Notes: generated by a model not told the origin, from the letters alone. Positions 36,249 to 49,400 are shown, counted from the stretch's first letter. The stretch is DNA of 64,000 nt from Eucalyptus grandis (GCF_016545825.1 NC_052618.1:36774196-36838195), one strand, 5' to 3'. Numbers and translations: made by a program.

Positions 36249-39200
36249 TCATTGTCCAAGCTGCCATTGTTGAGGAAACTCCAGCAACCTCTTGAATAGC
36301 GGAATGAGGCCAAGCAGAGCAATTTGAAGCTGTTCGGAGCTATTTACCCGAAGACTGACCTGTCCTGCCCCTCTGTTATTCAAATTTGCACGAGCGATCA
36401 GATTTGTAAACCGCCCGATGGGCAACTGAGATTGTATATTGCCACCAACAGCAAGATCCCCATGCCAATCCATGACGGAAAGGCCAAGAGTGAACAGGGA
36501 ACGACCCAAAGGGTAATCTTTATCTCTCAAGGTGGCATCTAAGCTGCCTCCATAAGCAACATCACCACGAGCAGTTATAGCACCACCAGTCATAACTAGA
36601 CGCAACCATTTATTGACAATCAATTTGTCCTCGACTTTCAATCCAGCCGTTAAGGCATCATTCAAGAGAGTAAAGGACAATCCAGCAGTTGCCTTATTCT
36701 TCCTGAAATTACTAAACCTAGTCTCACTGCGAACTGTATAAGCCAGGTCCTTCCCAACAGTCTGCATATCAAATCCTAGTGAGGTTGATTTTCCCTCCCC
36801 ATGTTTTAGGGAACTAGCTACCTCCATCTGGACATTTGCATCCTTCTTATCTTTTGAGACCTGGCCAGAAAACGAGATAGGTATCTTGTCTTTAACAACA
36901 AACAATCGCTCTAGATTAATGCCTTCGTAACCAACATCATGATCCCAACCATGAGTATCAAGAACAGGCCTTACAAGCCACTGGGTAGAGTTATCAAGGT
37001 AACGATACCGGTGAGTAGGATTATCAGAATCAAAAGATGCAGGTAAGGCCAAATCTGGCATGGGTACTGGTACAGATGCTGCCCCGCCACTTTCTTCTTC
37101 TGCATTTTCGACATATTCACTTGGCTGATCCTTGGCTGCAGCTGCCATCTTCTTCATCATCCTCCGTCGCCTTCTCTCCTCTTTTAACTGTTTCTTCATA
37201 AAAAGCTTCTCCCTATATTCTAACTCGTCAAAATACGCCTTCTTCTGAGCCCTAGTAAGCTTTGACACCTGGGCCTTTGTCAATCGCTTAAATGGCGGCA
37301 ATTCATCATATTCCGATTCATCATCAGAGTCGGATGACTCATCCAAGTCATCATCCATGCCATCATCATCACCATACTGCTCCTCAGGCAGCTTCGGCTG
37401 TGGCCTCGGTTGGAGAAGAGTTGAAAGAAGGAAAGGCAAAGGAGGGGCTCTTGACCTAGAGGCAAAAGGCTTCCCAGGTGGACTATCTTGCAGCTTCAAA
37501 AGTGCATTAGCCTCGGCTAAAATTTTTGAAGCAAAGGAAAGCAGTAACAGATGAGGCTTCCAAACCTGACCATTCGGCAACACTCTCTGTCCAGCCCTAT
37601 TTGTCCTGCATGCTGAGTGATTTTCCACCAGAGAAACAGGATTCATAAGCCGCATATCCCCAGCTGCCTGACGAATAGCTTGCTGCACAACATGCGATCG
37701 CTGAGTGACAAACATGTCATAACTAGAAGCAGTTCCATTTGGCCCATCAGGTGGAGCTGATGCTGCATGTGTTAGAACCACAATTGCATTAAACCATATA
37801 GAGGGTCCAAATATCTCAGTAATTGTGCGCAAAAGCGGCATATCACCAAGATCCCTGGTTTGCATATCTAAGCGGTCAAGATACAGCACAATATCAGGTG
37901 GAGTCTTCTTAATGAATCGCTTAATAGAATGGAGGATCTTCTCATTTTGGCGTTGATCCGTCAAAGAAGGCAGAAGGCCTGGCGTGTCAATGATGCGCAC
38001 CTTAATCCCCTGAACAGTTCCTACGACATCTTGAACTTTCTTAGTGCCTGTGTCAAAAGCATCAGTGCTGAACTTCACTTCATCAAATATTGAGTTGATT
38101 GTTGCACTTTTTCCCACACCTGTCTTCCCCAAGACCATAATAGTGCAAGAGAAATCAAGAGGTTCCTGCCCAGATGCCTCAGCCTGCTCTGCCATGGCAC
38201 TTGCACGATCAAAACTGAACGCACCAACACGGCCTCCATTTCTACCCCTAATCTGCTCTGCTAATCCCAGCCTGTACAGGACCTGTGCCACAACGACGTT
38301 ATGGGGTGTCTGCCCAAGTCGATGAGCAAGACGCAAGAATTTAACACGTATCATCTGGAGTTGTTCACGGGTCTCATCATGATCTTCAGACTCCCCATTT
38401 GCAGACTCCTCGATATGCTGAGCTTGCGCATGAGATACAGCTCCATTAACACGCGATTGCTGAGAGACTCGAGGTGCAGGCTCCAGCAGAGGAGCAGCAC
38501 GGCCAAGGCCAGCAGGACGAGCAGGTACCGAAGCATGATTCATCAATCTTCCAGATGATGCAACTTCTTTGGCAGCCGGTATACCATTTTCCCTGATTAC
38601 TTTCTTCCCATCACCCCCACTATCAGAATCCTTCTTTTCAAGCTTCTCTGCTGAAGTGTGCTTGTGATGATTTTCCTGGACATTTTCAACAGGTTGCTGA
38701 GTACGAGAAGTCACATCCTCTTGGTCAATTTCAATTGTTCCAGCCGTAATTTGCTCATCCTTCTCAGACTTAAGCTCCTCTGAAGTAGTCAAGATCCCAG
38801 ACTCATGAGTGACCGGCTCGTCTGAGGTAGACGAAGGCCTGTCAATTGAAGTTGGGTCCTGTTCAGAGATTTTCCCCTGAGAGGAATCTGGTCCATTCGT
38901 AGCATCTTTCACCTCCTTGTTGACGTCATTCTGATATTCTGTATCAGTACTGGAAAATGACTTTTTCACTTCTCCATCAGCATCATGATAGACTGACTCA
39001 AAGCTAGCTGTCACACTTTTGGTTTCCACTTTCACATCACCTTTGTTTTCTGTAGCCAAAGTAGCATTCCCTTCATCCAGATCATCAGGATGATTAGCAG
39101 CTGGAGCAATTTCCAGCTCCCTGTCGATGATAAGTTTGCCTTCAGTTGCCAAGTCAGTGTCTACTAATTCTTCATGCTGATCACCCGCATACAGAACCTC

Positions 39201-39901
39201 GACACTAGAAGTTCCCTTATGTTCAGTGTCAAGCAGTCCTTCCATGCTGACATTCCCATTCTCCAACTCATCTTCAGTCCCATTGTCAAGCTTTTTGAGA
39301 GCTACACCATGTGTCGGAGAGGACCCATCCACATCATTGTGCATCTCTTCATCTACATGAAGCTCGGCTATTTCCCTCACAGCATCCTCCCCATTACTCA
39401 TCAATCCATCATCTTCTTTGACCGGCACTTTCTCATGGGTCCCTCCCTCATCAACTCCATCTGCCACCAGAGCACCGCCGATGCTCTCCCCACCCACCAA
39501 ACCTTCTACCTTCTCCTCAACATCCACCTCCTTGACTATCTCCTCATTATTCTCAATCTTCGCCGGTGTGCCAATTGCCTCCTCGAATTTTTCATCCTCA
39601 TGTCCCGCACTAGCATTCTCATTAGAAACCTCGCTACTCGGATCAACACCCGCGACATCATCCGTATCAGGACCCGGTACGCCGGCGACCGAAACCACCT
39701 TCAACCCTTCCTCTCGCGAGGAGTCATCATGGGCATCCACCACCGCCTCCTCAAAACCTCTTCTCCTTCAACGACCTTCGAATCATCCCCCGCCGCCGAA
39801 CCGACCCTCTCCTCTACTCTCTCCTCCAAAACCCCAGCCTCCCCATTAACTTCCTCTTCCACGCGCGGAGGACCATCGACATCTCGGGCAGCATATTCCA
39901 T
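36249..39901 (-). CDS. TOC132: Chloroplast preprotein import receptor, TOC132/TOC120 type
   Basis: One large coding exon, about 1217 residues when both frames are counted. It has three regions. An acidic, Glu/Asp-rich A domain spans roughly the first 580 residues. A GTPase G domain has P-loop GKTGVGKS at 38107-38130, G3 DTPGLLPS and THAAS. An acidic linker and basic KEERRRRRMMKK lead into the M membrane-anchor domain, ending FPQQWQLGQ. The run VSLVENHSACRTNRAGQRV is typical of TOC132/120 rather than TOC159. These receptors sit in the chloroplast outer envelope, bind transit peptides of mainly non-photosynthetic preproteins and work with TOC33/34 and TOC75. The best ATG (39899-39901, context GCGATGG) opens 50 residues (MEYAARDVDGPPR onward), after which one base appears to be missing near 39757. 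From there the 1164-residue frame takes over. Whether this is a real lesion or an assembly error is open. Confidence 0.92.
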
Positions 39902-39925
39902 CGCCGATCCCCGTCAGGCCTCACT

Positions 39926-40160
39926 CTGGAAACCTAGATTCATTAACACCCGGAAGAAACCAATCTCAGAGAAAAACGCAATCAACCAACACCCAACACA
40001 AAAAAAAAAAAAAAAAAAAAAAAAAACCAATCCACAACACCAATCAAGAACCCCCAATTCACAAGAAATCGAACACAACGAGGAATCCCCATTTCACCCA
40101 TCAGAAGACAATCGACGCGGACAACGGGACTCATTTCGATTCGCGCGGACCGTGTCTTAC
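39926..40160 (-). other. Likely 5'UTR intron of the TOC132-type gene
   Basis: On the minus strand a donor GGAG|GTAAGA at 40160 and an acceptor TTTCCAG at 39926 bracket 235 bases that include a T-run (A-run at 40001-40025 on the plus strand). The acceptor lies 24 bases before the ATG. This is inferred from splice signals only. Confidence 0.55.
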
Positions 40161-40411
40161 CTCCAAGGCGCTCGGCTAGGGTTTTGCAGACGGGGGACGG
40201 AGCTACCGGGAACGACGACACCGAAGCAGCCGAGACAGACAGTTAGATGGAAAAGCTCACCCCTGGCTGGGCGCCTTTGAGGATTCTAGAGAGAGAAAAG
40301 GGCAAAGGGCCTCTTCTCTGCCTCTTGTGGGTGTGGCTCTCCTGTTGGTTTTCAGTGAAAGATTGAAATTTGGCAAAAGATTTCGAGGGGAAAAAATTAG
40401 GGATCTCCCTT

Positions 40412-40500
40412 CCCTCTCTCTCTCTCTCTCTCTTCAATCGCCTCCCATTTTCTCCCCCTTCTTTTTAACTCCCTCTATAGCTCTCTCTCTCTCTCTCTGC
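40412..40500. repeat. CT/GA microsatellites
   Basis: Two (CT)n runs, about 40415-40434 and 40480-40499, in the region expected to hold the transcription start of the TOC132-type gene. GA/CT-rich leaders are common in plant promoters. Confidence 0.8.
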
Positions 40501-40664
40501 CCAATTTCGTCGTCACCAGATAAGGGGGCCATCGACGGCTGAGAGCGGCCCCCCTGACCGATCGGACGGCGGCGGAGGCCCCTGCATCGGTGGCATCGCG
40601 AGAGACGCCCCCGAGCCCGCGATGACGTGGGCTCGCGTGTGGGAATGAAGAGCTAGAGCCCCAG

Positions 40665-40707
40665 CACGTGAGGGAGGGCCTGTCACGTGAGTCGCGTGCG
40701 TCACGTG
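40665..40707. promoter_or_regulatory. Cluster of three G-boxes upstream of TOC132
   Basis: Perfect palindromes CACGTG occur at 40665-40670, 40684-40689 and 40702-40707, with a TGACGTGG nearby at 40623. G-boxes bind bHLH (PIF) and bZIP (HY5) factors. They lie about 760 bases before the receptor's ATG in the direction of its promoter. Confidence 0.55.
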
Positions 40708-43700
40708 CCGGGGGTAGGGGGGGAACGTAGGGGACCCCGGGGAGTGCGTTAGAGGGGACGGTATTTCTCCGGCGGAGCGTAATCGAGTCGAGTTGAGCCG
40801 AGGCAAATTTATGATTAGGCTCAATCGGTGGCGGTACGACTTGGAGTCGTCAACTTGAAAAAAAGCATTTTGATAGCCATCCGACTTAATTAGGAAATAC
40901 ATTGAATCCGAGCATAGCTCGAATGGGATTGGAACTAGGGTACGAGCTTGAATGGTACAATAAATATATATAAAATTACACGCATGCTCTTCGGCTAGTA
41001 AATTTTTGAAGTTGAGCTCAATTGAGATGAGTTGGAGTTGTACATGACGCGTGCACAACTTTACGGGATTAATTTGACTCGTCTACGAATTAGAGCGTTC
41101 AATTTTCCTACCCCTAACAAACGTTGGACTAGTTTTTGTTTGTAGTGTAGATTGGACTTCATGAATGACCTAATTCTCTTTAAAAAAAACCCTCAAATTT
41201 AAGTTTAATCCCAATTCCATCCCAAACTTCTTTTGTTTTTCTAAAAAAAAGCCTCAAAACTTTAGATCCGGTCCAAATTTACCTCAAACTTTTCTTTACC
41301 TAAAAAAAAGATCCATATTTAGGTTTAATCTCAAATCTGCTTCGATTTCTTTTTTGTTGCCTAAGAGAAAAATCATCAATTTTTACTCTAGTCTCAAATC
41401 TAGCTCCATTTGCCCTCCTCCCTCCAAAAATCGTCATTAGTTATCCCTAATTTTCATATCCTATAATAGTTTCAATTTGAAGAAAATTTTCTATATCTTC
41501 TTAATTATATGGATTTATCAAAGTGGAAATACCACGTCAAGTTGGGAGTAAACCATTGGAATAGATTTAATAATAGATTGGAAATTTGTGATTTGTTTTA
41601 GACAAAACAAAATTCGAGACAAATTTTGGACTAGATCTAAAGTTTGGGATTTTTTTCTAAGACAAAGAGAATATTTAACGCAAACTTATAACTAGAGTTA
41701 AAGTTTGGGTTTTTTTATTTTAAAAAAAGAGCTTGGGACAAAATTGGGATTGAATCTAAAGTGGGGAGGTTCTTTTAGGGAATTAGGCTATTGATTAAAG
41801 TGTTTCTCAACTCACGATCAAATGACGTCTCTGACGACACGGCAAGAGATACTCATGTTCTTGACATTTCATGCCATTGCCAAAAGCATGCCACATTCTC
41901 GAAAGCCATGCGTTCCAAAGTACCCTAATTTATACAATAAAGAAGACATTATCCCGCATTATAAATTAGCAAGAATGAGCAATACCCACCTCCCTAGAGC
42001 CAAAACTCACCCCAGAAAAATCTCTTCACCACCTTCCAATGAGAGAGAGAGAGAGAGCACGAATTTGGCGTTGTGCTCCTCGACTTCATGCGCAAGATAT
42101 GAAGCAATTGTCGTCGCGTGGACGCTGTCTGTCTGACCAGTCTGACCAGTCTCGAAACCGCCAAGCCACAACGCATCCAAATGCCAAGATCTACGAGATC
42201 CCCGAAACCCCCCGACTTGGCCCCCATCACTCGAGAGCTTGGAGCGGCGCTAATGGAGTTTCCCAGGCGGAGCGCCACCGCCGCCCGCCCACCGCCCGTC
42301 GGCCCCCACGTCCCGCCATGTGGGCTTGTCGTTCTTGGTCGCGTCGGCCTTGTCTTGGAGAAATAATTTGCAAACGATCATCGTCGCCCACGTGAATATG
42401 TTTAGATCTATGGACGGAGCGCTTGGACCGTTTGCAATTTGGCTGTCGTGTGTTCTTGTTTGGCTGGTTATCTTTTGGTCCTTTATTCCACCCATGTCAC
42501 TTGGAATGGGATGGAGTGGAGGCCGGAGAGACAGATATTCAATCGTTTCCGCTTGAATTGGAGTGGTGAATAGGCGTGATCGGAGTTGAATGACAAGTCA
42601 ATGGAGCGTGTATTTATGATTATGAGTTAATTTCACCGTCGAAATCAAGTTACCCTTGTTCAAGATGATTGGTTTTGGCGGGATTTATTTAGTGGCAATT
42701 CCGAAATGGTCATAATTCAATATTGTTAGGCCAATTAGTAGTGACAATTGGGCAAATTGCCATCATAAAAATGACATACCGGGGCAATTTTTGCAAATTG
42801 CAATAAAAAGTTGGGCTATTAGCGGCAATTTTTTAAGTAATTGCCACTACAAGTTGTACTAAAATACCACCCCCCAAAAAAAAAAAAAAAAAACTTGTTT
42901 CACCAGCTCTTCGCAAACTGAAACCCTAAAAGACCGTCCTGACATTATTTTTTGCAACCCGTATGACCGTCCTGACATTATTTGTTAAACAGTGGTCGAA
43001 ATTTTTAGTAGTTTAATTAAATATATTTTCATTTATCCATTCATTACGACTAAAGCATTTTAAGATCTTAAGACACGGGACAAAAGACATTAGTCGAAAA
43101 ATTACATCGTCGCTTAATGAATCGACTAAAACAAAGAAAAGGTTTTTGTTCGAAAGTGCTCTAGGGGGCTCGTCAAACAAAGATAATGCGATTATCGATA
43201 CATTAGACAATTCCTTCAAGTTGGTCCTTCCCTCCCACGTGTTGCCAAATGGTCCAAGCAATGATTAGCTTCCCAATAACTATGTTGAAGCCGGTGTTCA
43301 TAAGTACAATATAGAAATTAATATAATTCTGTGTAAAGCCCATGTAGTTTGGCATTGGTTCATAGAAAAGATAAATGGAGATACTCATGAACTTCAATCT
43401 ATTATTTCGTTCTTCGACAGATTTATTTAAAACGCCATAATGCAAATAAAATTTAAGTATCAAATAAAAAGAGATGATTTCAAGTTTTAATTTAACCATT
43501 CTCAAAGATTTAACAAAGATTTAACAAAAGCAACGTTCCTAAGACTAAAATAAAATGAATTTGTGAATAAGCTAATGACATTCGAAATCCACTTTTTCCA
43601 ATTTACTTGAGATGCATTTAATTAGCAAAACATAGAGTTTAAAATTTTAAGCCATATATTACATGTTCAAATTATAATTTTCTTTTATCTAGTATATATT

Positions 43701-44658
43701 ACACGCTTGGTTTATAATTTTCTTTTATCTAGTATTTTCTACCCTTAATTGATTACAGATGGCCTATGTGTAAATGTACGCAATCTTCTACCAAAGAAAA
43801 AAAAATGCCCATATTCAACTTATACCAATTATCTCGTCACATTACTTAATAATAATCCGTTTTTTGTAAACTTAAAATATCTCGTGATCAATTTTGGTCC
43901 ATGTTTATAGAAATTTCTAATGGTGAGATTACTTGTTATGCATGTTCTACCAAACTCTAGATGACCTGTTGCATTTCTTAACAAAAGAAAATCCAGACAT
44001 GAATAGTAGAGTCATTTCAATGTCCTCTAACCACCCACAACTAATATCATTAAGGAAAAACAATACAAATGATATTTTGATTTTAGCCAAATATATGATT
44101 TAATTTTTTAATTTTTAATTTATTTAATATGATCAATAAATTTTTAGCTCAACCTGTCATGATTCCCGAAGGGGATTAGCTTCGACTTATCGAAGCATGT
44201 CATTTCGAACTCCACCTACTTCCCTCCTTGCGCACGTTTTTTAGGAAAAAGGTTATTACATGTTTCGGTTCCCCATGAGCCCACCGATCTGAACCGTACA
44301 ATCGCGTAGGCCCAGGGTGAAAACACTTGATCTACCGCTCAGATCAACTGACCTAATAAAGCATTCGGATCTCCCAAGCGCCGCTCCGTATTTTATTCCT
44401 CTGCCCTTTCTCCCGCTGCTGCTGACATGGCGACATGCTATTGGCCGACACCCGCAAGCCCCCGCCGCAGCGGGCCCATGACCACCGCCAGTCCGCCGCC
44501 GCCACCCGCGCCACCGAAAAATCATCCCCCGATCGCCCCCAGCGGCGATGCTCGCCGGACCCCACCGCGTACCGCCCGCCGCCGCCGCCGCCGTCTCCCG
44601 AGCAAACCCTAGATGAAGAATCCTCGCCCTTCTTCACTTCTCATGGTTTCTCTCCCCA
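40708..44658. other. Spacer between TOC132 and the PPR gene
   Basis: AT-rich with no confident gene. 42060-42370 is a GC-rich island with open frames on both strands and no recognised family. 42720-42890 has repeated 'ggcaatt/aattgcc' phrases. The GC-rich 44400-44658 is the 5' flank of the PPR gene, and its overlapping frames are shadows. Confidence 0.4.
41169..41790. mobile_element. Foldback-type element
   Basis: The left end CCTAATTCTCTTT and the right end AGGGAATTAGG are inverted copies. The similarity continues inwards ('ctcaaatttaagtttaatcccaat' against 'attgggattgaatctaaag') for more than 100 bp. It has no coding capacity. The flanks do not show a clear target duplication. Confidence 0.6.
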
Positions 44659-46497
44659 ATGCCCCCTCCATCCCCTCCCCGACCTCTCGATGACTTCCCG
44701 ACCCGCCCGGATCCGAGAAAACGACCCGCCCGCGACCCGGGCCCTCCCTCCTGCGCCGTCCGCTCCCTCCTCGGTCTCTGCTCTCGAGGTCAACTCGCGG
44801 ACGCCGTTGACTCCCTCCGCCGGCTGGCCCTGAAGGGCGTCCGCTTGCCCTCCGGAGTGCTCGCCCACTTGATCCACCAATGCGGCGCCGCCGCGTCCCT
44901 CCGACACGGGAGACGCGTGCACCTGCATCTGAAGCTCACCGGGCTGGAGAGGCCCGGCGTGTTTCTGTCCAACCGCTTGATCGAAATGTACTTCGGATGC
45001 GGCGACCTAGTCGCCGCGCGCAAGGTGTTCGACAAAATGCCGGCGAGGAACGTGTATTCGTGGAACAGCGTGCTCTCCGGGTATGCCAAGTTGGGCAGGA
45101 TGAATTCGGCGAGGAGGCTGTTCGAGAGAATGCCGGAGAGGGATGTGGTGTCGTGGAACACCATGGTGATGGGGTATGCACGGTGCGGTTGTTGCGATGA
45201 GGCGGCGAGGCTGTATAGAGAGTTGAGGAGGTCGGGGACTGAGTGCAGCAAGTTTAGTTTTGCGGGCATTTTGACTGTTTGTGTGAAGTTGAAAGATTGG
45301 TGCCTTAGCAAGCAGGTTCATGGGCAGGTCTTGGTTTCTGGCTACTCATCCAATGCGGTTATCGTCAGCACTATAGTCGATGCGTATGCAAAGTGTGGGG
45401 AGATGACTGATGCGCGGAGAGCATTTGATGGCATGCGAGTGAAAGATATTCTTGCTTGGACCACATTGGTCTCTGGGTATGCCAAATGGGGCAACATGGA
45501 GGCTGCGAAGGGAATATTTGATCAGATGCCTGAAAAGAACGCAGTTTCTTGGACTGCTTTAATTGCTGGATATGCTAGAAATGGTTTGGGTGATATTGCG
45601 CTTAAGTCACTTTCAGAAATGATGAAACTTCAGCTTAAACCTGACCAATTCACTTTCAGTAGCAGCCTGTGTGCTTGTGCTAGCATGGCCTCATTGAACC
45701 AGGGTAAACAAATCCATGGCTTCTTAATAAGGACTTACTTTAGGCCCAATACAATAGTTGTCTGTTCTCTCATTGACATGTATTCTAAATGTGGTCTTCT
45801 CAGTTCTGCTAGGTTGGTTTTTGATCTTGAGGGTGACAATAATAACGTGGTTTTGTGGAACACAATGATATCTGCCCTAGCGCAGCATGGCCAGGGTAAA
45901 GGTGCGATAGAGATGTTTAATGACATGATCAGGTTGGGCATTAAGCCAGATAGGATCTCTTTACTTGTCATTGTCAATGCTTGCAGTCATTCCGGTCTTC
46001 CAAAGGAAGGACTGCAGTTGTTTGATTCCATCACACGCGATCATGCAATTTCTCCAGATCAGGAACATTATGCATGCATGATTGATCTCTTGGGACGAGC
46101 TGGTCTGTTTGACGAGGTAATTAACCTGATCCGTATGATGCCTTTTCCACCGGATGAGCGCATATGGAATGCCTTGCTCTGTGTGTGTAAGATATACCGC
46201 AATTTGGCTTTAGGAAAAGAAGCAGCTGAACACCTGCTTGAGTTGCAACCGAACTCTCCTGAAGCTTACATATTCCTGTCAAGTGTCTATGCATCACTTG
46301 GGGAGTGGAAATCAGTAGAGGACGTTAGAAAACTTATGCATGACAGATGTGTAACAAAAGATCGAGCTGTCAGTTGGATAGAAACCGACAGTAAGGTGCA
46401 TTCTTTCTCCATTGCAGAGGACTCGCATCCTTCGAAAGAAGAAATATATTCGATGTTGGATCAGATTGCTATCCAGATGGAAGAAGACAAGTTATGA
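44659..46497 (+). CDS. PLS-class PPR protein, E/E+ type, orthologue of At2g21090
   Basis: Intact single exon, 612 residues. About 12 PPR motifs run from residue ~95 to ~500, for example NVYSWNSVLSGYAKLGRMNS, DVVSWNTMVMGYARCG, VSWTALIAGYARNG, IDMYSKCG and VLWNTMISALAQHGQG, ending with HYACMIDLLGRAG. E and E+ domains follow (ERIWNALLCVCK to the C terminus) and there is no DYW domain. The near-colinear match I recall is Arabidopsis At2g21090 (PCMP-E family). Such proteins act in plastids or mitochondria as sequence-specific RNA binders in C-to-U editing and recruit a DYW partner. The editing target and organelle are not known from the sequence. The start is the first ATG of the frame; the Pro/Arg-rich N terminus may be a targeting sequence. 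Confidence 0.93.
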   Translation: MPPPSPPRPLDDFPTRPDPRKRPARDPGPPSCAVRSLLGLCSRGQLADAVDSLRRLALKGVRLPSGVLAHLIHQCGAAASLRHGRRVHLHLKLTGLERPGVFLSNRLIEMYFGCGDLVAARKVFDKMPARNVYSWNSVLSGYAKLGRMNSARRLFERMPERDVVSWNTMVMGYARCGCCDEAARLYRELRRSGTECSKFSFAGILTVCVKLKDWCLSKQVHGQVLVSGYSSNAVIVSTIVDAYAKCGEMTDARRAFDGMRVKDILAWTTLVSGYAKWGNMEAAKGIFDQMPEKNAVSWTALIAGYARNGLGDIALKSLSEMMKLQLKPDQFTFSSSLCACASMASLNQGKQIHGFLIRTYFRPNTIVVCSLIDMYSKCGLLSSARLVFDLEGDNNNVVLWNTMISALAQHGQGKGAIEMFNDMIRLGIKPDRISLLVIVNACSHSGLPKEGLQLFDSITRDHAISPDQEHYACMIDLLGRAGLFDEVINLIRMMPFPPDERIWNALLCVCKIYRNLALGKEAAEHLLELQPNSPEAYIFLSSVYASLGEWKSVEDVRKLMHDRCVTKDRAVSWIETDSKVHSFSIAEDSHPSKEEIYSMLDQIAIQMEEDKL

Positions 46498-49400
46498 CTC
46501 GATACTCAATAGTCACCGTATGTAACCTCAATCCTTGGACAGCTCGGGGTCAATCAGGGAAGATGACGCTTTGGCTGGGGAGATCAACCTGTAATTCTTG
46601 TTCTCTTGAGCTAGGTCAAGGAAGATCATGCTCTGGTTGGGGATTATCAACCTGTAATTTTTGTGCTCAACTTAGATGAGGGCCTATAACACCAACATCA
46701 ATTCTTTTGATGCTAAAGAGCTAGAGAGTTTCTGAGTAAACTCGTAGTATACTTGAGAATCAACAAAGTTTTGACAGGCTGCTGAAGACTTTTGTGCTTC
46801 AGGTCATCTTCATTCACCTCCTTTTGTTATTGTTGTACTTGGAATGAGAAATAACAAGATTTTCTGGGTTTACCTTTGAGAAATTCAGTCACTAAATTCC
46901 TTATGCAGTATTTATAATCTTCTCTTCATGTAGGTCTTCGACAAACATAACAGAAGTGATGACTTTCACTTTGTAATGGATATTCTTAAGGTAAATGAGA
47001 TAGGGAGTAATACTTGTTCTGTGAATCTCCCATTGAGACGCCAAAAAAGCGGTTTGACTTGAATTATGCCTAACAGTTTCGAACGTGATTATGTGGTCGG
47101 TAACATGTGATCCTTGTTCTTGTGGGAGATTGAAATGTGCATGACTCATCCAATGGTTTGCTTAGGAACAGTGATGTTAGTTTAACCTCCTAGTTGCCGT
47201 CTATCGCTTTCCTGTCACAGGCGGAAATGTAGGGATGCTCTTGGTCTATGCATCCTCTCGCCTCATACCACGTATGTGAGCTACACCCTTAAGCAAGATG
47301 GTGCATTGTACATGCATAGGCCACAAAGTGTTCGGCGCAATTACCTCCTATTTGACGTGAGTTGATTCAGAGCATCACCTCAAACCATTTCAAACTAAGA
47401 GCAAATCATAGCAGAGGAGCAGCTACCAGTTCCACGGTGATCAAACGGGGCTGGGAAAAGTCGACAATGTCGGCAATGGAAGTTGGTACAGTTCAACTGC
47501 GACGTTTACCTTCTACAAAAGATGAAGCCCTGCTTCCTACCTCCAGTGGATCGTTGTAAGGAAAGTTACAAGCACGTGCTCAGACTTAGATTCTACAAAG
47601 GTCATGATGCTTGTATATCTACCTAATATATATATATATAATTAAAAGACTGCTTGTTCTCTTGTTCATCACGTAACGCTTGACTTTACATCTATATCTC
47701 TTACGTGGTAAAACTTGTTGCATAATTCTATCACACGGCCCACATTTGACCAATAAGCGTTAGCTTACTAAATTGTCATCTGCAAGCTGCATCTCTAAGG
47801 AGTTTAAGTTTCAATACATGATAAAAATAAAGAAATATATTCTCAAACATATAGTTTACTTCATCATTCTCAAACCTCAGAATCTCATTAGTTTAAAGGT
47901 ATCATGTCCTCAAGTATAAAAATTTCTTTGAACAAAGAAATCTACTCAGAAAAATGCAACAAATTAATGATATTTTTTTATTCAATAGATATTGCAAATT
48001 TGAAGTATAATTTATTTTATCCAGGCAGTGCCATTTAGTGAATCAATTTCTTGCTTTCAATTATAAGGATATTAAAGAGAATATACAATCCTATTGCTTC
48101 AAGATTATAGCAAAAACTTTTCAACCTGTAATATATCTTTAAATTTACAAAATTTAAAAGTCACAGCTTCATTTAAATCGTAAGATAATTTTTTTTTTGG
48201 GTAAGGAAAAGAGGTCAAAGAAGATCATGAGATATTTACATCTTATTTATGATTAAAAAAATAATTGCAATGATTTATTTTATAAATTCACCTTGACTTC
48301 ACAATTTTTCAAGATACCTGTTAGGATAAAGCTCATAAATTTTAGTTTGTTGTGCTTCAGCTTCTTCCTTCAATTTCATATTTCAAGTAAATTTTAAATA
48401 AATGATAAATCATTATGGTGTACGAATAATCTTAGCCAAAAGTACTTTGATTTAACTTAATTTAAAGCTAAATATTGGAACAAACTTCTATATATGTTAT
48501 GACAAAACACATTCGTATAATTTCTTTTATTCAAGTAGTTCAATTCATTGAATCTAAAAGTGAATAAAATTTCAATGTTATTGTTTATGCTAAATACAAT
48601 TCACTACCAATATACGTCTAAAAGAAAAATTATTAACATTTACAGCTTATTTTAAAACATCAGGTTTATGTTTTATTATTTAGAATAATAATAGAAAAAA
48701 ATTAAATTGAATATTCACTTAATTTTACATTAGAAATTACTCGGACAAAGTTCATGAGCTTTTGTTTCTTAAACTGCAGCGCTTTCGTCTTATCTCGTAA
48801 TGCAATGGTTATCAAATGATTGAACAACCGGGAGCAATTTATAAACTTTAAATAATTGATAAAAAAGTTATGGTCTTTTAGCTGATACCTTGATTTAAAT
48901 AAGCCAAAGTACCATTTGCCTCGCTTTTTATTTTTCAAATCTACCCTTGCATCAAAAGTTAAAATAAGCCATTACGTTGTCTTCATAAGTAACCACCCAA
49001 TTTACACATGTTTAATTAATAACCATTAACTGTACAACTGTACATTAAATCAACTGAATAATCACAAATTCCTTAAAAAGTGATTATTTTCTCCTCATGG
49101 GGTAACCTACTCAGGATCGTGCAGGTGCTGTAACACTAGTATATGCTAATTTAGCTTTTTAGTGTGGAAGAGTAAAGATGAGATGACAATTTATCACCAT
49201 CCTCATTTCTTTAATATAATTGCATAGGTTAGAGGGTTTGTTGGAATTTAGACCATACCCTATCACAGATTTTAGGATATATTCGGCAACTGGCCAATTT
49301 TATTTTTATTTTTTATCATTTTTAATTAAGTAAAATTTGAGAACCATCCTTAAAAGTAAAATTTTGGTGCGAGGAAGTCCTTATTGCATCTAACAAATCT

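Noticed and set aside
39174..40280. 368-residue plus-strand open frame
   Set aside because: It runs antisense over the TOC132 A domain and 5'UTR intron, and includes a K-run from the poly(A) tract. It has no domain features.
44427..45321. Several open frames overlapping the PPR gene
   Set aside because: GC-rich sequence opens shadow frames. Only the 612-residue frame has PPR motifs.
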